64,000 nucleotides of DNA from UMGS1889 sp900556055. GTDB taxonomy: Bacteria > Bacillota > Clostridia > Oscillospirales > Ruminococcaceae. Of the stretch, positions 16,435 through 25,845 are shown piece by piece. The stretch covers positions 1 to 64,000 of the forward strand of contig CABQEV010000005.1 in NCBI GenBank assembly GCA_902463265.1, in the 5' to 3' direction. The stretch's first letter is position 1; every line of letters begins with the position of its first letter. The position numbers and the translations under genes are program-made. The notes below the pieces were generated by a model, which was given only the letters and a program-made list of their open reading frames with translations, searched no databases and was not told where the DNA came from.

Positions 16435-18555
16435 TTGATAAGGATTATCAAGAAAGACGGAACTAAAGAGGATTTCAACATACAAAAGGTTGTGGTCGCT
16501 GTCAACAAATCCGCAAACCGTGCGCTGATAAAATTTTCGGACGATGATCTCGATTTTATCTGCACATTTGTTACTGAACGTGTTGACGGCATGAACAGAG
16601 AAGAGATCGACATTTCAGAGATGCACAACATTGTTGAAAGCGCTCTTGACAGGGTAAATCCCGTTGTTGCGAAATCCTACCGTGATTACCGGAATTATAA
16701 GCAGGATTTCGTTCATATGCTCGACGAGGTTTATCAGAAAAGCCAGTCGATCATGTACATCGGCGACAAGGAGAATTCCAATTCCGATTCTGCTCTTGTA
16801 TCCACAAAGAGAAGCCTTATCTTCAATCAGCTGAACAAGGAGCTTTATCAGAAGTTTTTCATGACAACGGAGGAACTGCAGGCGTGCAGGGACGGATATA
16901 TTTACATACATGATATGTCCGCAAGACGTGACACGATGAACTGCTGCCTGTTTGATGTAAAATCGGTTCTCGAGGGCGGCTTTGAGATGGGAAATCTTTG
17001 GTATAATGAGCCGAAAACGCTTGATGTTGCATTCGATGTTATCGGAGATATCGTGCTTTCTGCGGCAAGCCAGCAGTACGGCGGATTTACTGTTCCATGT
17101 GTTGATGAGATACTTGAACCGTATGCACAGAAAAGCTATGACATGAAATTTGAACGTTATAAAGATATGGGATTATCCGACGAAAATGCCGATAAAGAGG
17201 CTATGAAGGATATAGTCCGTGACCTTGAACAGGGCTTTCAGGGCTGGGAATACAAGTTCAACACCGTTGCTTCAAGCAGGGGAGATTATCCGTTCATCAC
17301 TGTGACGGCAGGCGTTGCGCAGGGAAAATTCGCAAGGCTTGCAGCGATCGCAATGCTCAGAGTAAGAAAGAACGGTCAGGGAAAATCGGGCTGCAAGAAG
17401 CCTGTGCTTTTCCCGAAGATCGTGTTTTTGTATGACGAAGATCTCCATGGCGTGGGCAAGCCTATGGAGGATGTTTTCAACGCTGCTGTTGAATGTTCCG
17501 CAAAGACAATGTATCCCGACTGGCTGAGTCTTACCGGTGAGGGATATGTTGCGGAAATGTACAAGAAATACGGCAGGATCGTAAGTCCGATGGGCTGCCG
17601 TGCATTTCTGTCACCATGGTACGAAAGGGGCGGAATGAAGCCCGCCGATGATGACGATAAGCCGATCTTCGTCGGACGATTCAACATAGGTGCTGTAAGT
17701 CTGCATCTGCCGATGATACTTGCGAGGGCAAGAAAGGAAAGCCGTGATTTTTACGAGGTGCTGGATTATTATCTCGAGCTGATCCGCCGTCTGCATATAC
17801 GTACTTACGATTATCTCGGCGAAATGCGTGCGTCAACAAATCCGCTTGCATACTGCGAAGGAGGATTTCTCGGCGGACATCTCGGGATACATGACAAGAT
17901 AAAGCCGCTGCTTAAAACGGCAACTGCATCGTTCGGCATAACTGCGCTGAACGAGCTTCAGCAGCTTTATAACAAAAAATCAATTGCCGAGGACGGCGGA
18001 TTCGCTCTCGAGGTAATGAAGCATATAAACGACAAGGTCGCGCAGTTCAAGGAAGAGGACGGAAATCTTTATGCGCTGTACGGCACGCCTGCCGAAAATC
18101 TTTGCGGACTTCAGGTGAAGCAGTTCCGCAAAAAATACGGCATAATCGAAAATGTTTCGGACAGGGAATATGTGTCCAACAGCTTCCACTGCCATGTTAC
18201 GGAGGATATATCGCCGATCCGCAAGCAGGATCTTGAAAAGCGTTTCTGGGATCTTATGAACGGCGGAAAGATACAGTATGTGAAATATCCTATAGATTAC
18301 AACATAGAGGCAGTCAAGACGCTTATAAGGCGTGCTATGGATATGGGATTTTACGAGGGCGTGAATCTCTCGCTTGCATACTGCGATGACTGCGGACATC
18401 AGGAGCTTGAAATGGATGTCTGTCCCAAGTGCGGAAGCAGAAATCTGACGAAGATCGAGAGAATGAACGGCTATCTGTCATATTCAAGAGTAAAGGGAGA
18501 TACCCGTCTGAATGACGCTAAAATGGCTGAGATTGCCGACAGAAAGAGTATGTAG
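16435..18555 (+). CDS. nrdD: Anaerobic ribonucleoside-triphosphate reductase (class III)
   Basis: 706 residues. It makes deoxynucleotides by a glycyl-radical mechanism and is oxygen-sensitive. Seen: an N-terminal ATP-cone (1-95), a long catalytic barrel, then a zinc ribbon C-x-x-C ... C-x-x-C (Y-C-D-D-C and C-P-K-C-G) near 647-667, followed by the glycyl-radical loop R-M-N-G-Y near 680. The start is TTG with AAGGA nine bases upstream; no ATG in frame fits. The activase nrdG follows 10 bp later and an NrdR box precedes it, so both genes are expected to be repressed when dNTP is ample. Confidence 0.97.
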   Translation: MIRIIKKDGTKEDFNIQKVVVAVNKSANRALIKFSDDDLDFICTFVTERVDGMNREEIDISEMHNIVESALDRVNPVVAKSYRDYRNYKQDFVHMLDEVYQKSQSIMYIGDKENSNSDSALVSTKRSLIFNQLNKELYQKFFMTTEELQACRDGYIYIHDMSARRDTMNCCLFDVKSVLEGGFEMGNLWYNEPKTLDVAFDVIGDIVLSAASQQYGGFTVPCVDEILEPYAQKSYDMKFERYKDMGLSDENADKEAMKDIVRDLEQGFQGWEYKFNTVASSRGDYPFITVTAGVAQGKFARLAAIAMLRVRKNGQGKSGCKKPVLFPKIVFLYDEDLHGVGKPMEDVFNAAVECSAKTMYPDWLSLTGEGYVAEMYKKYGRIVSPMGCRAFLSPWYERGGMKPADDDDKPIFVGRFNIGAVSLHLPMILARARKESRDFYEVLDYYLELIRRLHIRTYDYLGEMRASTNPLAYCEGGFLGGHLGIHDKIKPLLKTATASFGITALNELQQLYNKKSIAEDGGFALEVMKHINDKVAQFKEEDGNLYALYGTPAENLCGLQVKQFRKKYGIIENVSDREYVSNSFHCHVTEDISPIRKQDLEKRFWDLMNGGKIQYVKYPIDYNIEAVKTLIRRAMDMGFYEGVNLSLAYCDDCGHQELEMDVCPKCGSRNLTKIERMNGYLSYSRVKGDTRLNDAKMAEIADRKSM

Positions 18556-18565
18556 GTGTGATCCG

Positions 18566-19054
18566 ATGAATTATCATAACATAACAACGGACGATATGCT
18601 GAACGGCGACGGGCTGCGCACCGTTCTCTGGACAGCAGGCTGTTCACATCATTGCCATGGCTGTCAGAACCCGATAACATGGGACGGAAACGGAGGCCTG
18701 CCGTTTGACGAAAAGGCGGAAGACGAGCTTTTTTCCGACCTGTCGAAGCCTTATATCTCGGGAATAACCTTCAGCGGCGGCGATCCGCTTTTTGAGCAGA
18801 ACAGAAGTGAGGTCGGCAGACTGATAAGGCGGTTCGTTTCGGAGTTTCCGAACAAGACAGTCTGGCTTTACACGGGATATGTCTGGGAGGATATCTGCGA
18901 TCTGCCTTTCATAAAGTATGTCGATGTTCTTGTTGACGGACGCTTTGAGCAGGCGAGAGCAGATAAAAAGATACACTGGGCGGGAAGCTCAAATCAGCGT
19001 GTCATTGACGTGAAAAAAACGCTGGAAAAGGGAGATGTTGTTCTCCATAACTGA
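18566..19054 (+). CDS. nrdG: Anaerobic ribonucleotide reductase activating protein
   Basis: 162 residues from ATG 18566; the frame is open to 18512 inside nrdD but this start has the AGGTG SD and the usual length. A radical-SAM enzyme that installs the glycyl radical on NrdD. Seen: the cluster motif C-S-H-H-C-H-G-C (Cx3Cx2C) at about 26-33, followed by the S-G-G-D-P motif near 71-75. Operon with nrdD and probably dut. Confidence 0.96.
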   Translation: MNYHNITTDDMLNGDGLRTVLWTAGCSHHCHGCQNPITWDGNGGLPFDEKAEDELFSDLSKPYISGITFSGGDPLFEQNRSEVGRLIRRFVSEFPNKTVWLYTGYVWEDICDLPFIKYVDVLVDGRFEQARADKKIHWAGSSNQRVIDVKKTLEKGDVVLHN

Positions 19055-19072
19055 TCGAAAGGAAATAAAAAA

Positions 19073-19582
19073 ATGCAGAGAATAGCGAAATTTTCAAAGG
19101 TGAGCTTCGCACGTTTTGCGGAGGATTGGCTCGATACATTCCCGAATTCAACGGAGGCTGAAGCGGCTGAGGTCTACGATCACATAAAGCTGCCTAAGCG
19201 TGCGACTTCGGGTTCGGCGGGATATGATTTCTATTCGCCGTCCGATTTCGAGCTTGCTCCGTCGGAGACTGTCAAAATACCGACAGGAATAAGAGTCGAG
19301 ATCGTTGACGGCTGGGTGCTGAAATGCTATCCGAGAAGCGGTCTGGGATTTAAATACAGACTTCAGCTCAACAACACAGTCGGAATAATCGACAGCGATT
19401 ATTTCCATTCCGACAACGAGGGACATATTTTTGCGAAGATCACAAACGATTCAAACGAGGGAAAAACGCTTTCTCTTGAAAAGGGCGCAGGTTTCATGCA
19501 GGGTATTTTCGTTGAATACGGAATTACCGTTGATGATGATGTCACTGCATCGAGAAACGGCGGATTCGGCAGCACCGGCTGA
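19073..19582 (+). CDS. dut: dUTP diphosphatase
   Basis: 169 residues. It hydrolyses dUTP to dUMP, keeping uracil out of DNA and feeding dTMP synthesis. All five trimeric dUTPase motifs are visible: S-A-G-Y-D-F (1), P-R-S-G-L-G (2), G-I-I-D-S-D-Y (3), a G-A-G-F-M-Q-G-I-F segment (4) and G-G-F-G-S-T-G at the C-terminus (5). The first about 35 residues are an extra N-terminal segment. It follows nrdG by 18 bp with AAAGGAAA as SD, forming a dNTP-supply operon. Confidence 0.93.
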   Translation: MQRIAKFSKVSFARFAEDWLDTFPNSTEAEAAEVYDHIKLPKRATSGSAGYDFYSPSDFELAPSETVKIPTGIRVEIVDGWVLKCYPRSGLGFKYRLQLNNTVGIIDSDYFHSDNEGHIFAKITNDSNEGKTLSLEKGAGFMQGIFVEYGITVDDDVTASRNGGFGSTG

Positions 19583-19599
19583 TCTGCGGGAGTTTTGCT

Positions 19600-20037
19600 A
19601 TGGTAGATGAATTTATCAGGCTGAATGTTTCCGATAAAAAAGGCGGAATGTCGCAGATCGTGCTTGAACTGAATGACGAGTCTCCCGATGACAGCGAAAA
19701 GGTGCGGATTACGGCAGACGGCGTTGCGCATGATGCGGACAATTATTTTGATGCGATGCTTTCGGTGCGTGCAGCACTTGAGAAAAAGTCGATGCAGCTT
19801 ATCTGTTTCGGCGCATGCATGGAGATCTATCCGTCGGAGATGCAGTTTTCAATGGGTGACTGCAGGACGGCATATATCCAGCAGATGGGCAAGCCTGCAT
19901 CAAAGAAAGACATTGTTGATATTTTCGATTATGACGGAAGATTTACTCCGTGCGATATTGCAGATCAGATGGAATATCATCGGAAATGGATAGAAAGTCT
20001 TCCCGAAGAAGATGAAATAATGCCTGAAATATTATGA
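19600..20037 (+). CDS. Hypothetical protein in the nrd-dut operon
   Basis: 145 residues, good SD (GGGAG) and 17 bp after dut. Not recognised. It is acidic, alpha/beta in appearance, with an early beta-rich part (1-45), a central A-x-x-x-K-S-x-Q-L-I-C-F-G-A-C-M-E-I-Y-P core around 60-82, and an acidic C-terminus; no transmembrane helix. Position next to dUTPase suggests housekeeping or nucleotide metabolism but nothing in the sequence proves this. Confidence 0.75.
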   Translation: MVDEFIRLNVSDKKGGMSQIVLELNDESPDDSEKVRITADGVAHDADNYFDAMLSVRAALEKKSMQLICFGACMEIYPSEMQFSMGDCRTAYIQQMGKPASKKDIVDIFDYDGRFTPCDIADQMEYHRKWIESLPEEDEIMPEIL

Positions 20038-20043
20038 TATCAT

Positions 20044-20099
20044 TCCCCGTCAGAAAAGAAAAGTGCTGAACTTTTCCTTATTCCGACGGGGATTTTTTT
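20044..20099 (+). terminator. Terminator of the nrd-dut operon
   Basis: GC-rich arms 20044-20051 and 20085-20092, with an inner A-T stem, followed by seven Ts. Confidence 0.88.
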
Positions 20100-20168
20100 G
20101 TCGGCTGACGTATTATTGCCGAATAATGATCTATAATAATCCCATTAAAATAATGGAGGATCATATAA

Positions 20169-22232
20169 ATGAAAGACAAAATTTTCGGCATTTTACAGCG
20201 TGTCGGACGTTCGTTTATGCTGCCTATCGCTCTGCTGCCAATTGCGGGACTTTTCCTCGGAATAGGCAGCTCATTCACAAATCCTACAACGATCGAGACA
20301 TACCGCCTTCAGAATATCATATACGAAGGCGGCGCTTTATATACGATACTTGACATCATGAGCAAGACGGGAAGTGCGGTCTTTGACAATCTTGCGCTGC
20401 TTTTTGCGATGGGTGTTGCTATCGGAATGGCAAAGCAGGAAAAGGAAGCTGCTGCACTTTCGGGTGCGATAGCATTTCTTGTTATGAACACTGCGATAAG
20501 CGCGCTTATCAATGCAAACGGAGGAGCCGGCGCAATGGCTGCAAATTCCACTGCGTCCGTGCTTGGCATAACAACTCTTCAGATGGGTGTTTTCGGCGGA
20601 ATAATCGTCGGACTTGGAGTAGGCGCACTTCACAACAGATTTTACAAAATACAGCTCCCGCAGGTTATCTCATTTTTCGGCGGAACACGTTTTGTTCCGA
20701 TAATTTCATCGGTGACTTATCTGCTCGTCGGCGTGCTGATGTTCTTTATATGGCCCACTGTTCAGCTCGGAATATCAAAGCTCGGTGCGCTTGTTCTTGA
20801 TTCGGGATATGCGGGAACATGGATATACGGACTTATCGAAAGAGTGCTGATACCGTTCGGGCTGCATCACGTTTTCTATATGCCGTTCTGGCAGACTGAA
20901 CTCGGCGGATCAATGATAATTGACGGAAATGTCATTTCGGGTGCGCAGAATATATTCTTTGCAGAGCTTGCATCAAGATCGACAACGGAATTTTCCGTTT
21001 CAGCGACACGGTTTATGGCCGGAAAATTTCCGTTCATGATATTCGGTCTGCCTGCCGCTGCGTTTGCGATGTACCGCACTGCACGTCCCGAAAAAAAGAA
21101 AGCGGCGGGAAGTCTGCTGCTTTCCGCTGCACTTACTTCGATGATAACGGGAATAACCGAGCCTCTGGAGTTCACTTTCCTTTTTACAGCACCGCTCATG
21201 TACGGCATTCACTGCGTCCTTGCGGGACTTTCATATATGCTGATGCACATTTTCAATGTCGGCGTTGGAATGACATTTTCGGGCGGACTTATCGACCTGA
21301 CTCTATTCGGAATTTTGCAGGGAAATGCAAAAACCCATTGGCTGTGGATAATAGCTGTCGGACTTGTTTATGCGGTCGTTTACTACTTTGTTTTCTATTT
21401 TATGATAACAAAGCTTGATCTGAAAACTCCGGGCAGAGAACCCGACGATGAGGTCACGAAGCTTTATACCCGAAGTGATGTCAATAAGTCGAAAGCGGAC
21501 AAAAAGCATCATGAAAACACGGTAAGCGCAATGATCGCTGACGGTCTGGGCGGAAAGGACAACATCTCCGATCTTGATTGCTGTGCGACAAGACTGCGTG
21601 TTACGGTTAAGGACGTTTCCAAGGTCAGGGACGATCTGCTGAGATCAAGCGGTGCGTCGGGCGTTATCCGCAAGGGCAACGGAGTTCAGGCGGTTTACGG
21701 CCCGCAGGTGTCTGTGATAAAGGCTGAGCTTTCCGATTATCTTGATTCGCTTGATGATAAAGCAGATCGGGAAGATGATGTTCTTGTACTGACATCTCAC
21801 ATGAATGGCACTGCTGTGCCTCTTGACGAGGTCGAAGATGAGGCATTCTCGCAGAAGATACTGGGTGACGGTGCAGCAGCAGAGCCGTCCGAGGGAAAGC
21901 TTTTTGCGCCGTGCGATGGAGTGATAGGAACAGTTTTTGATACAAAGCACGCTGTGAATATGGTCGCTGACGGCGGTGCTGAGATACTCATGCACATCGG
22001 CATCGACACTGTAAAGCTTGGAGGAAAATATTTTGATGCACACGTTTCCGACGGTCAGCAGGTCAAGCGCGGACAGCTGCTTATAAGCTTTGATATCGAA
22101 AAAATTCGTTCGGAAGGATATAAGCTTACAACTCCCATGGTCATCTGCAACAGCAGCGAGTACAGCGAAATTTCCGTTACCGCACACGGCAGAATATCCG
22201 CCGAAAGCAAGATGATCGAGCTGCGCCGATGA
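20169..22232 (+). CDS. PTS glucose/N-acetylglucosamine-type EIICBA
   Basis: 687 residues, three PTS domains fused in the order IIC (about 1-420, eight or more membrane helices, with the G-L-H-H motif near 238 and G-I-T-E-P near 333), IIB (about 450-525, phospho-cysteine in D-C-C-A-T-R-L-R-V) and IIA (about 575-687, phospho-histidine in L-M-H-I-G-I-D-T-V). It imports and phosphorylates a hexose of the glucose/GlcNAc class; which sugar cannot be decided by eye. No HPr or EI gene is in the window. GGAGGA SD. A small dyad ATTATT-N4-AATAAT lies about 50 nt ahead and could be an operator. Confidence 0.92.
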   Translation: MKDKIFGILQRVGRSFMLPIALLPIAGLFLGIGSSFTNPTTIETYRLQNIIYEGGALYTILDIMSKTGSAVFDNLALLFAMGVAIGMAKQEKEAAALSGAIAFLVMNTAISALINANGGAGAMAANSTASVLGITTLQMGVFGGIIVGLGVGALHNRFYKIQLPQVISFFGGTRFVPIISSVTYLLVGVLMFFIWPTVQLGISKLGALVLDSGYAGTWIYGLIERVLIPFGLHHVFYMPFWQTELGGSMIIDGNVISGAQNIFFAELASRSTTEFSVSATRFMAGKFPFMIFGLPAAAFAMYRTARPEKKKAAGSLLLSAALTSMITGITEPLEFTFLFTAPLMYGIHCVLAGLSYMLMHIFNVGVGMTFSGGLIDLTLFGILQGNAKTHWLWIIAVGLVYAVVYYFVFYFMITKLDLKTPGREPDDEVTKLYTRSDVNKSKADKKHHENTVSAMIADGLGGKDNISDLDCCATRLRVTVKDVSKVRDDLLRSSGASGVIRKGNGVQAVYGPQVSVIKAELSDYLDSLDDKADREDDVLVLTSHMNGTAVPLDEVEDEAFSQKILGDGAAAEPSEGKLFAPCDGVIGTVFDTKHAVNMVADGGAEILMHIGIDTVKLGGKYFDAHVSDGQQVKRGQLLISFDIEKIRSEGYKLTTPMVICNSSEYSEISVTAHGRISAESKMIELRR

Positions 22233-22237
22233 AAAAG

Positions 22238-22266
22238 TTGACGTTTTTTCTCAGCTGTGTTATAAT
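22238..22266 (+). promoter_or_regulatory. Promoter of the GNAT acetyltransferase gene
   Basis: TTGACG (22238-22243), 17 nt, TATAAT (22261-22266). The -35 begins seven bases after the PTS stop. Confidence 0.8.
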
Positions 22267-22292
22267 AGCTGTATGGAAAAGAGGTCTTTAAA

Positions 22293-22769
22293 ATGAGTAT
22301 TGAAATCAGACGTGCGGAAAAAAAGGACATTGCGAGGATAAGCGAGCTTCTGAGTCAGGTGCTTGAGATACACGCTGCGCTGCGTCCCGATATTTTTATT
22401 TCGGGAACGACAAAGTATACCGAAGAGGAGCTTTGCGGCATAATCTCAAATGATGAAGCTCCTGTTTTTGTTGCAGATGATGACGGAAATGTTGTCGGAT
22501 ATGCATTCTGCGTGATGAAGCGTCAGCCGTTCAGCACAAATATGAAGGACTTTAAGTCTGTCTATATTGATGATCTTTGTGTTGACGAAAATTACAGGGG
22601 AAAGCATGTCGGAAGTCTGCTTTTTGATCATGTTATGGACTTTGCAAAGAAAAGCGGCTGCTATGACGTGACGCTGAATGTCTGGGAGGGCAATGACAGA
22701 GCACGCAGCTTTTATGAGAAAAAGGGAATGTTCGTCAAGGAAACTCAGATGGAGATACTTGTGAAATGA
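22293..22769 (+). CDS. GNAT-family N-acetyltransferase
   Basis: 158 residues. The GNAT fold is clear: V-Y-I-D-D-L-C-V-D-E-N-Y-R-G-K-H-V-G region at about 89-106 contains the acetyl-CoA pyrophosphate-binding R-x-x-G-x-G/V pattern, followed by N-V-W-E-G-N-x-x-A-R-S-F-Y-E-K near 128-142. Substrate unknown. Confidence 0.88.
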   Translation: MSIEIRRAEKKDIARISELLSQVLEIHAALRPDIFISGTTKYTEEELCGIISNDEAPVFVADDDGNVVGYAFCVMKRQPFSTNMKDFKSVYIDDLCVDENYRGKHVGSLLFDHVMDFAKKSGCYDVTLNVWEGNDRARSFYEKKGMFVKETQMEILVK

Positions 22770-22771
22770 TA

Positions 22772-22804
22772 AAAGCCATGATAACATTTGGTTATCATGG
22801 CTTT
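22772..22804. terminator. Bidirectional terminator between acetyltransferase and MATE genes
   Basis: A 14-bp perfect stem (22772-22785 with 22791-22804) serves two convergent genes. The MATE stop codon lies inside it. Confidence 0.8.
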
Positions 22805-24132
22805 GCTTTATGTCTGATATAATGTGCAATGCCGAAAAGATCAGCAAGAAACCAGCCTATCGGTATTGCTGCCCATATTCCCGTAACGCCGAATATCGGA
22901 ATGGGGGATAGGATCTTTGCGAGTATGACACGTGTTCCGAGTGATATGACTGTGAGGATCACCGACATTATCGGCTTATTTACAGCACGGTAATATCCGT
23001 AAAGCATGAAAAGAATGCCTATGCCGATGTAGCATGCGCCCTCTATCCGCAGATAATTTGCGCCGATGAGAATAGTTTCAGTGTTTGCCGCATCAACGAA
23101 AAATCCCATAAGCTTTGCCGCCGACAGGAAAACTGTCGTGCTGACAACAGCGCAGAACAGGGCAACGCTTATCACAGACTGCTTTATTCCTTCCTTTATG
23201 CGGTCATGCTTTCCGGCACCGTAATTCTGCGCAGTGAAAACCGAGAACGCATTTCCGAAATCCTGAACCGGCATGTATGCAATAGTATCTATCTTGACGG
23301 CAACAGAAAATGCAGCCATAACAGTTGTTCCGAAGCTGTTGACTATGCCCTGCACCATAAGAATTCCGAAATTCATTATGGACTGCTGGAGGCAGGTGAA
23401 GCCCGAAAGCGAGAGAATATTCCGCAGGCTTTCACGGTTCCACTTCATGTCCTGCTTTGTGATCCTGTATTCGGGATATGCGCAGATGAACCATATGAGT
23501 ATTCCGAGTGCCGAAACATACTGTGATATTACCGTGGCAATTGCTGCGCCCTTTATCGCCATATCAAGGAATATGACAAATATAAGATCCAAGGCGATAT
23601 TCAGAATTACGGATATCCCGAGGAAGATCAGCGGCACGGCTGAGTTTCCCATTCCACGCATGATGTTTGAAATGCAGTTATATATGTATGATGCAAAAAA
23701 TCCCGCAAATACGTAGGCAAGATATATTTTCATATCTGCATGAAGCTCCTGCGGTACTTGGAGAAGCGATATGATCTGGTCTAAGAATAGGTAGAATACC
23801 GCTGTGATAATAAGTGTGATCATGCCTGTCATTGATGACGAAATGAAGATGCCGTTTCGTATCATGGCACCGTCTTTTCTGCCGTATGCCATGGATATGA
23901 AAGTCCCTGTGCCGAGCGAAAGACCGATGATTATTGATGTAAGGAAGGTCATAAGCGTGTAGGACGATCCGACAGCGGCAAGGGCATTGTCGCCGACGTA
24001 TTTTCCGACGACCCATGTGTCTGCGAGGTTATAGAGCTGCTGAAGAATGTTTCCGAGCATAAGCGGGACGGCAAATGCCCACAGTTTTGCTGATATTTTT
24101 CCTTCAGTCAGGTCAATGGTTTGTTTTTTCAT
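22795..24132 (-). CDS. MATE-family efflux transporter
   Basis: 445 residues, the usual length. Twelve membrane helices in two six-helix halves. The first half begins P-L-M-L-G-N-I-L-Q-Q-L-Y-N-L-A-D-T, the MatE signature. Exports cationic drugs or metabolites using a sodium or proton gradient. The stop codon lies within the shared terminator hairpin. GGAGT SD. Confidence 0.93.
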   Translation of the reverse strand: MKKQTIDLTEGKISAKLWAFAVPLMLGNILQQLYNLADTWVVGKYVGDNALAAVGSSYTLMTFLTSIIIGLSLGTGTFISMAYGRKDGAMIRNGIFISSSMTGMITLIITAVFYLFLDQIISLLQVPQELHADMKIYLAYVFAGFFASYIYNCISNIMRGMGNSAVPLIFLGISVILNIALDLIFVIFLDMAIKGAAIATVISQYVSALGILIWFICAYPEYRITKQDMKWNRESLRNILSLSGFTCLQQSIMNFGILMVQGIVNSFGTTVMAAFSVAVKIDTIAYMPVQDFGNAFSVFTAQNYGAGKHDRIKEGIKQSVISVALFCAVVSTTVFLSAAKLMGFFVDAANTETILIGANYLRIEGACYIGIGILFMLYGYYRAVNKPIMSVILTVISLGTRVILAKILSPIPIFGVTGIWAAIPIGWFLADLFGIAHYIRHKAKP

Positions 24133-24154
24133 AAGATATAAACTCCGAAACTGT

Positions 24155-24184
24155 AAAAATCGGACGGATCCGAAGATCCGTCCG
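24155..24184 (-). terminator. Terminator of the CAP-domain gene
   Basis: Perfect 10-bp stem (24161-24170 with 24175-24184) followed on the minus strand by a T run. Confidence 0.8.
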
Positions 24185-24199
24185 AATACATTGATCTTA

Positions 24200-25264
24200 T
24201 CAGCCTATGAAAAGCTGTACCCAGTATTTGCCCGATTTGCCCACGCCGAGGGTCGTAAAATCAGGATTGAGGATATTTGCACGGTGTCCGGAGGAATTCA
24301 TCCAGCCGTTGAAAACATCTTCTGCGGTTGAAAATCCGCCTGCGATATTTTCGCCTGCTGTTCTGTAGCTTGTGATGCTGAATTCTTTGAAAACAGTGAA
24401 GCAGTCACTTCCGTCAGGACGCTTATGGTCGAATGTTCCTACTATCTCTTCCGCTCTTTTGTTTGCGGCACTTGTAAGGGAATCATCAAGCTTCATGGGT
24501 GAGAGTCCTTTTTCGGCTCTTGCCTCGTTTACAAGCTTTAAGATCTGCTCATCAAATGAAGCACTCTGAGAAGCAGGCTGTTCTTCCTTTTCCTTTGCAG
24601 CAGATGAAGATATCGTCGTATCAGCCGTTGTGGACGTGTTTCCGACATTTACCTTTATGACAGCGCAAACCTTCTTGTCAGTCTTTTTATATACGGTGAC
24701 AGTCGTCGAACCGTTTTTCAGCCCCTTTACTGTGAACTGGACTGTGTTTCCCGACCATTTGCCCATTGAAACAGATGCAATGGATTTGTTTCCGACTTTG
24801 AAGCCAAGGCTGTGTATTTTAGATGTTACAGTAAATGTATCTTTGCCGCCCTTTTTCACGCTGATGCTGTCTTTATCGGACTGTATGGGATTTGCCGATT
24901 TGTCCTCAGCGACAGTGACATTAATGTTTATTGTCTTTGTCTTATTCTTGACATAGAGTGTAGTGCTTCCTGCCTTGTTTCCTGTGATGAAAAGCTTTAT
25001 GCCGTCGCCCGACCACTGTGTGTCCCACTTTACGGAGAGAACATTTTTATCGGCAACGCCCGCAGATATTGATTTGTCACCGACAGCTGTGATAAGCAGT
25101 GCGGATGTCTTTCCAACTGTGATCGTCGGATTGTAAGCACTTGATGTCAGAGTTGAATCTGCTGCGGCTGCGATCACGGGAGATGCGATCGGGATGATAA
25201 GAACAGCGATCAACAGCAGGGCTGTCATTTTCAGAAAAAGCGTTAGTTTTTTTGCAGATGTCAT
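24200..25264 (-). CDS. Secreted CAP-domain protein with Ig-like repeats
   Basis: 354 residues. A signal peptide (1-34, basic start, hydrophobic core, A-A-A-A) leads to two bacterial Ig-like (Big_2-type) domains at about 40-125 and 130-210, rich in S-I-A-S-V/V-K-W and G-S-T-T-V/L motifs, then a Ser/Thr/Ala-rich linker and a CAP/SCP domain (about 238-354). The CAP fold shows G-L-S-P-M-K-L, the His of D-H-K-R-P-D-G, G-E-N-I-A-G-G and S-S-G-H-R-A-N-I-L. Such proteins are extracellular in spore-forming and gut Firmicutes; function is not defined. Confidence 0.9.
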   Translation of the reverse strand: MTSAKKLTLFLKMTALLLIAVLIIPIASPVIAAAADSTLTSSAYNPTITVGKTSALLITAVGDKSISAGVADKNVLSVKWDTQWSGDGIKLFITGNKAGSTTLYVKNKTKTININVTVAEDKSANPIQSDKDSISVKKGGKDTFTVTSKIHSLGFKVGNKSIASVSMGKWSGNTVQFTVKGLKNGSTTVTVYKKTDKKVCAVIKVNVGNTSTTADTTISSSAAKEKEEQPASQSASFDEQILKLVNEARAEKGLSPMKLDDSLTSAANKRAEEIVGTFDHKRPDGSDCFTVFKEFSITSYRTAGENIAGGFSTAEDVFNGWMNSSGHRANILNPDFTTLGVGKSGKYWVQLFIG

Positions 25265-25292
25265 ATAAAATACCCCCTAAAGTTTTATAATA

Positions 25293-25321
25293 ATTATATC
25301 ATGTTTTTTTCGTCATTGCAA
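25293..25321 (-). promoter_or_regulatory. Promoter of the CAP-domain gene
   Basis: TTGCAA (25316-25321), 17 nt, TATAAT (25293-25298) on the minus strand. Confidence 0.75.
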
Positions 25322-25340
25322 TAATTATATGGAAAAAACA

Positions 25341-25369
25341 TTGAATCTGTTATAAAAATATGCTATAAT
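25341..25369 (+). promoter_or_regulatory. Promoter of the DUF3783 gene
   Basis: TTGAAT (25341-25346), 17 nt, TATAAT (25364-25369); divergent from the CAP-gene promoter. Confidence 0.75.
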
Positions 25370-25404
25370 CAATAAAATGATATTTGAAACGGAGAATATA
25401 TTAA

Positions 25405-25794
25405 ATGAAATCAAGGATAAGGGCTGCATATCCCGAAACGGTGATGCTTTTTTATGTCGATGATGAAAAGCAGAGGGCTGTCAGCGATGTTATGGAGAAG
25501 CTTTCTGTCAGAGTGATAGTTCCCGAACGGGAAAAATACGGCTGCACTGTCGGGTATTTAGCGGGCTTTGCGGGATTTTCCGATAGCCGTTCGGATGAGA
25601 ACGGCAGGGAAGGCGAGCTTATGATATTTGCGGGAATAAGCTCAAAGCGGCTCGATACTATACTTGCAGCACTGAGAAAAAGCGGCATATCCATAAGATT
25701 CAAAGCAGTTGTTACTGCCGCAAACCGTAGCTTCACAATACCCGAGCTGATGGAGCATATGTATGCCGAGGAAGCGTCACTGAAAGAAAAATAA
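25405..25794 (+). CDS. DUF3783-family protein
   Basis: 129 residues, soluble. The C-terminal half fits DUF3783: a G-E-L-M-I-F-A-G-I-S segment at about 72-81, a helix, then K-A-V-V-T-A-A-N-R-S-F-T-I-P-E-L-M-E-H-M at about 99-118, as in family members that read K-A-V-L-T-x-x-N. The family has no known function and is common in anaerobic Firmicutes. Confidence 0.7.
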   Translation: MKSRIRAAYPETVMLFYVDDEKQRAVSDVMEKLSVRVIVPEREKYGCTVGYLAGFAGFSDSRSDENGREGELMIFAGISSKRLDTILAALRKSGISIRFKAVVTAANRSFTIPELMEHMYAEEASLKEK

Positions 25795-25806
25795 TGCTGT
25801 TATGCG

Positions 25807-25845
25807 AAAAAAGCTGAGAGGATATATATCTTCTCAGCTTTTTTA
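25807..25845. terminator. Bidirectional terminator
   Basis: A long stem (about 25807-25819 with 25832-25844) flanked by As and Ts closes the DUF3783 gene on one strand and the SGNH lipoprotein gene on the other. Confidence 0.85.
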
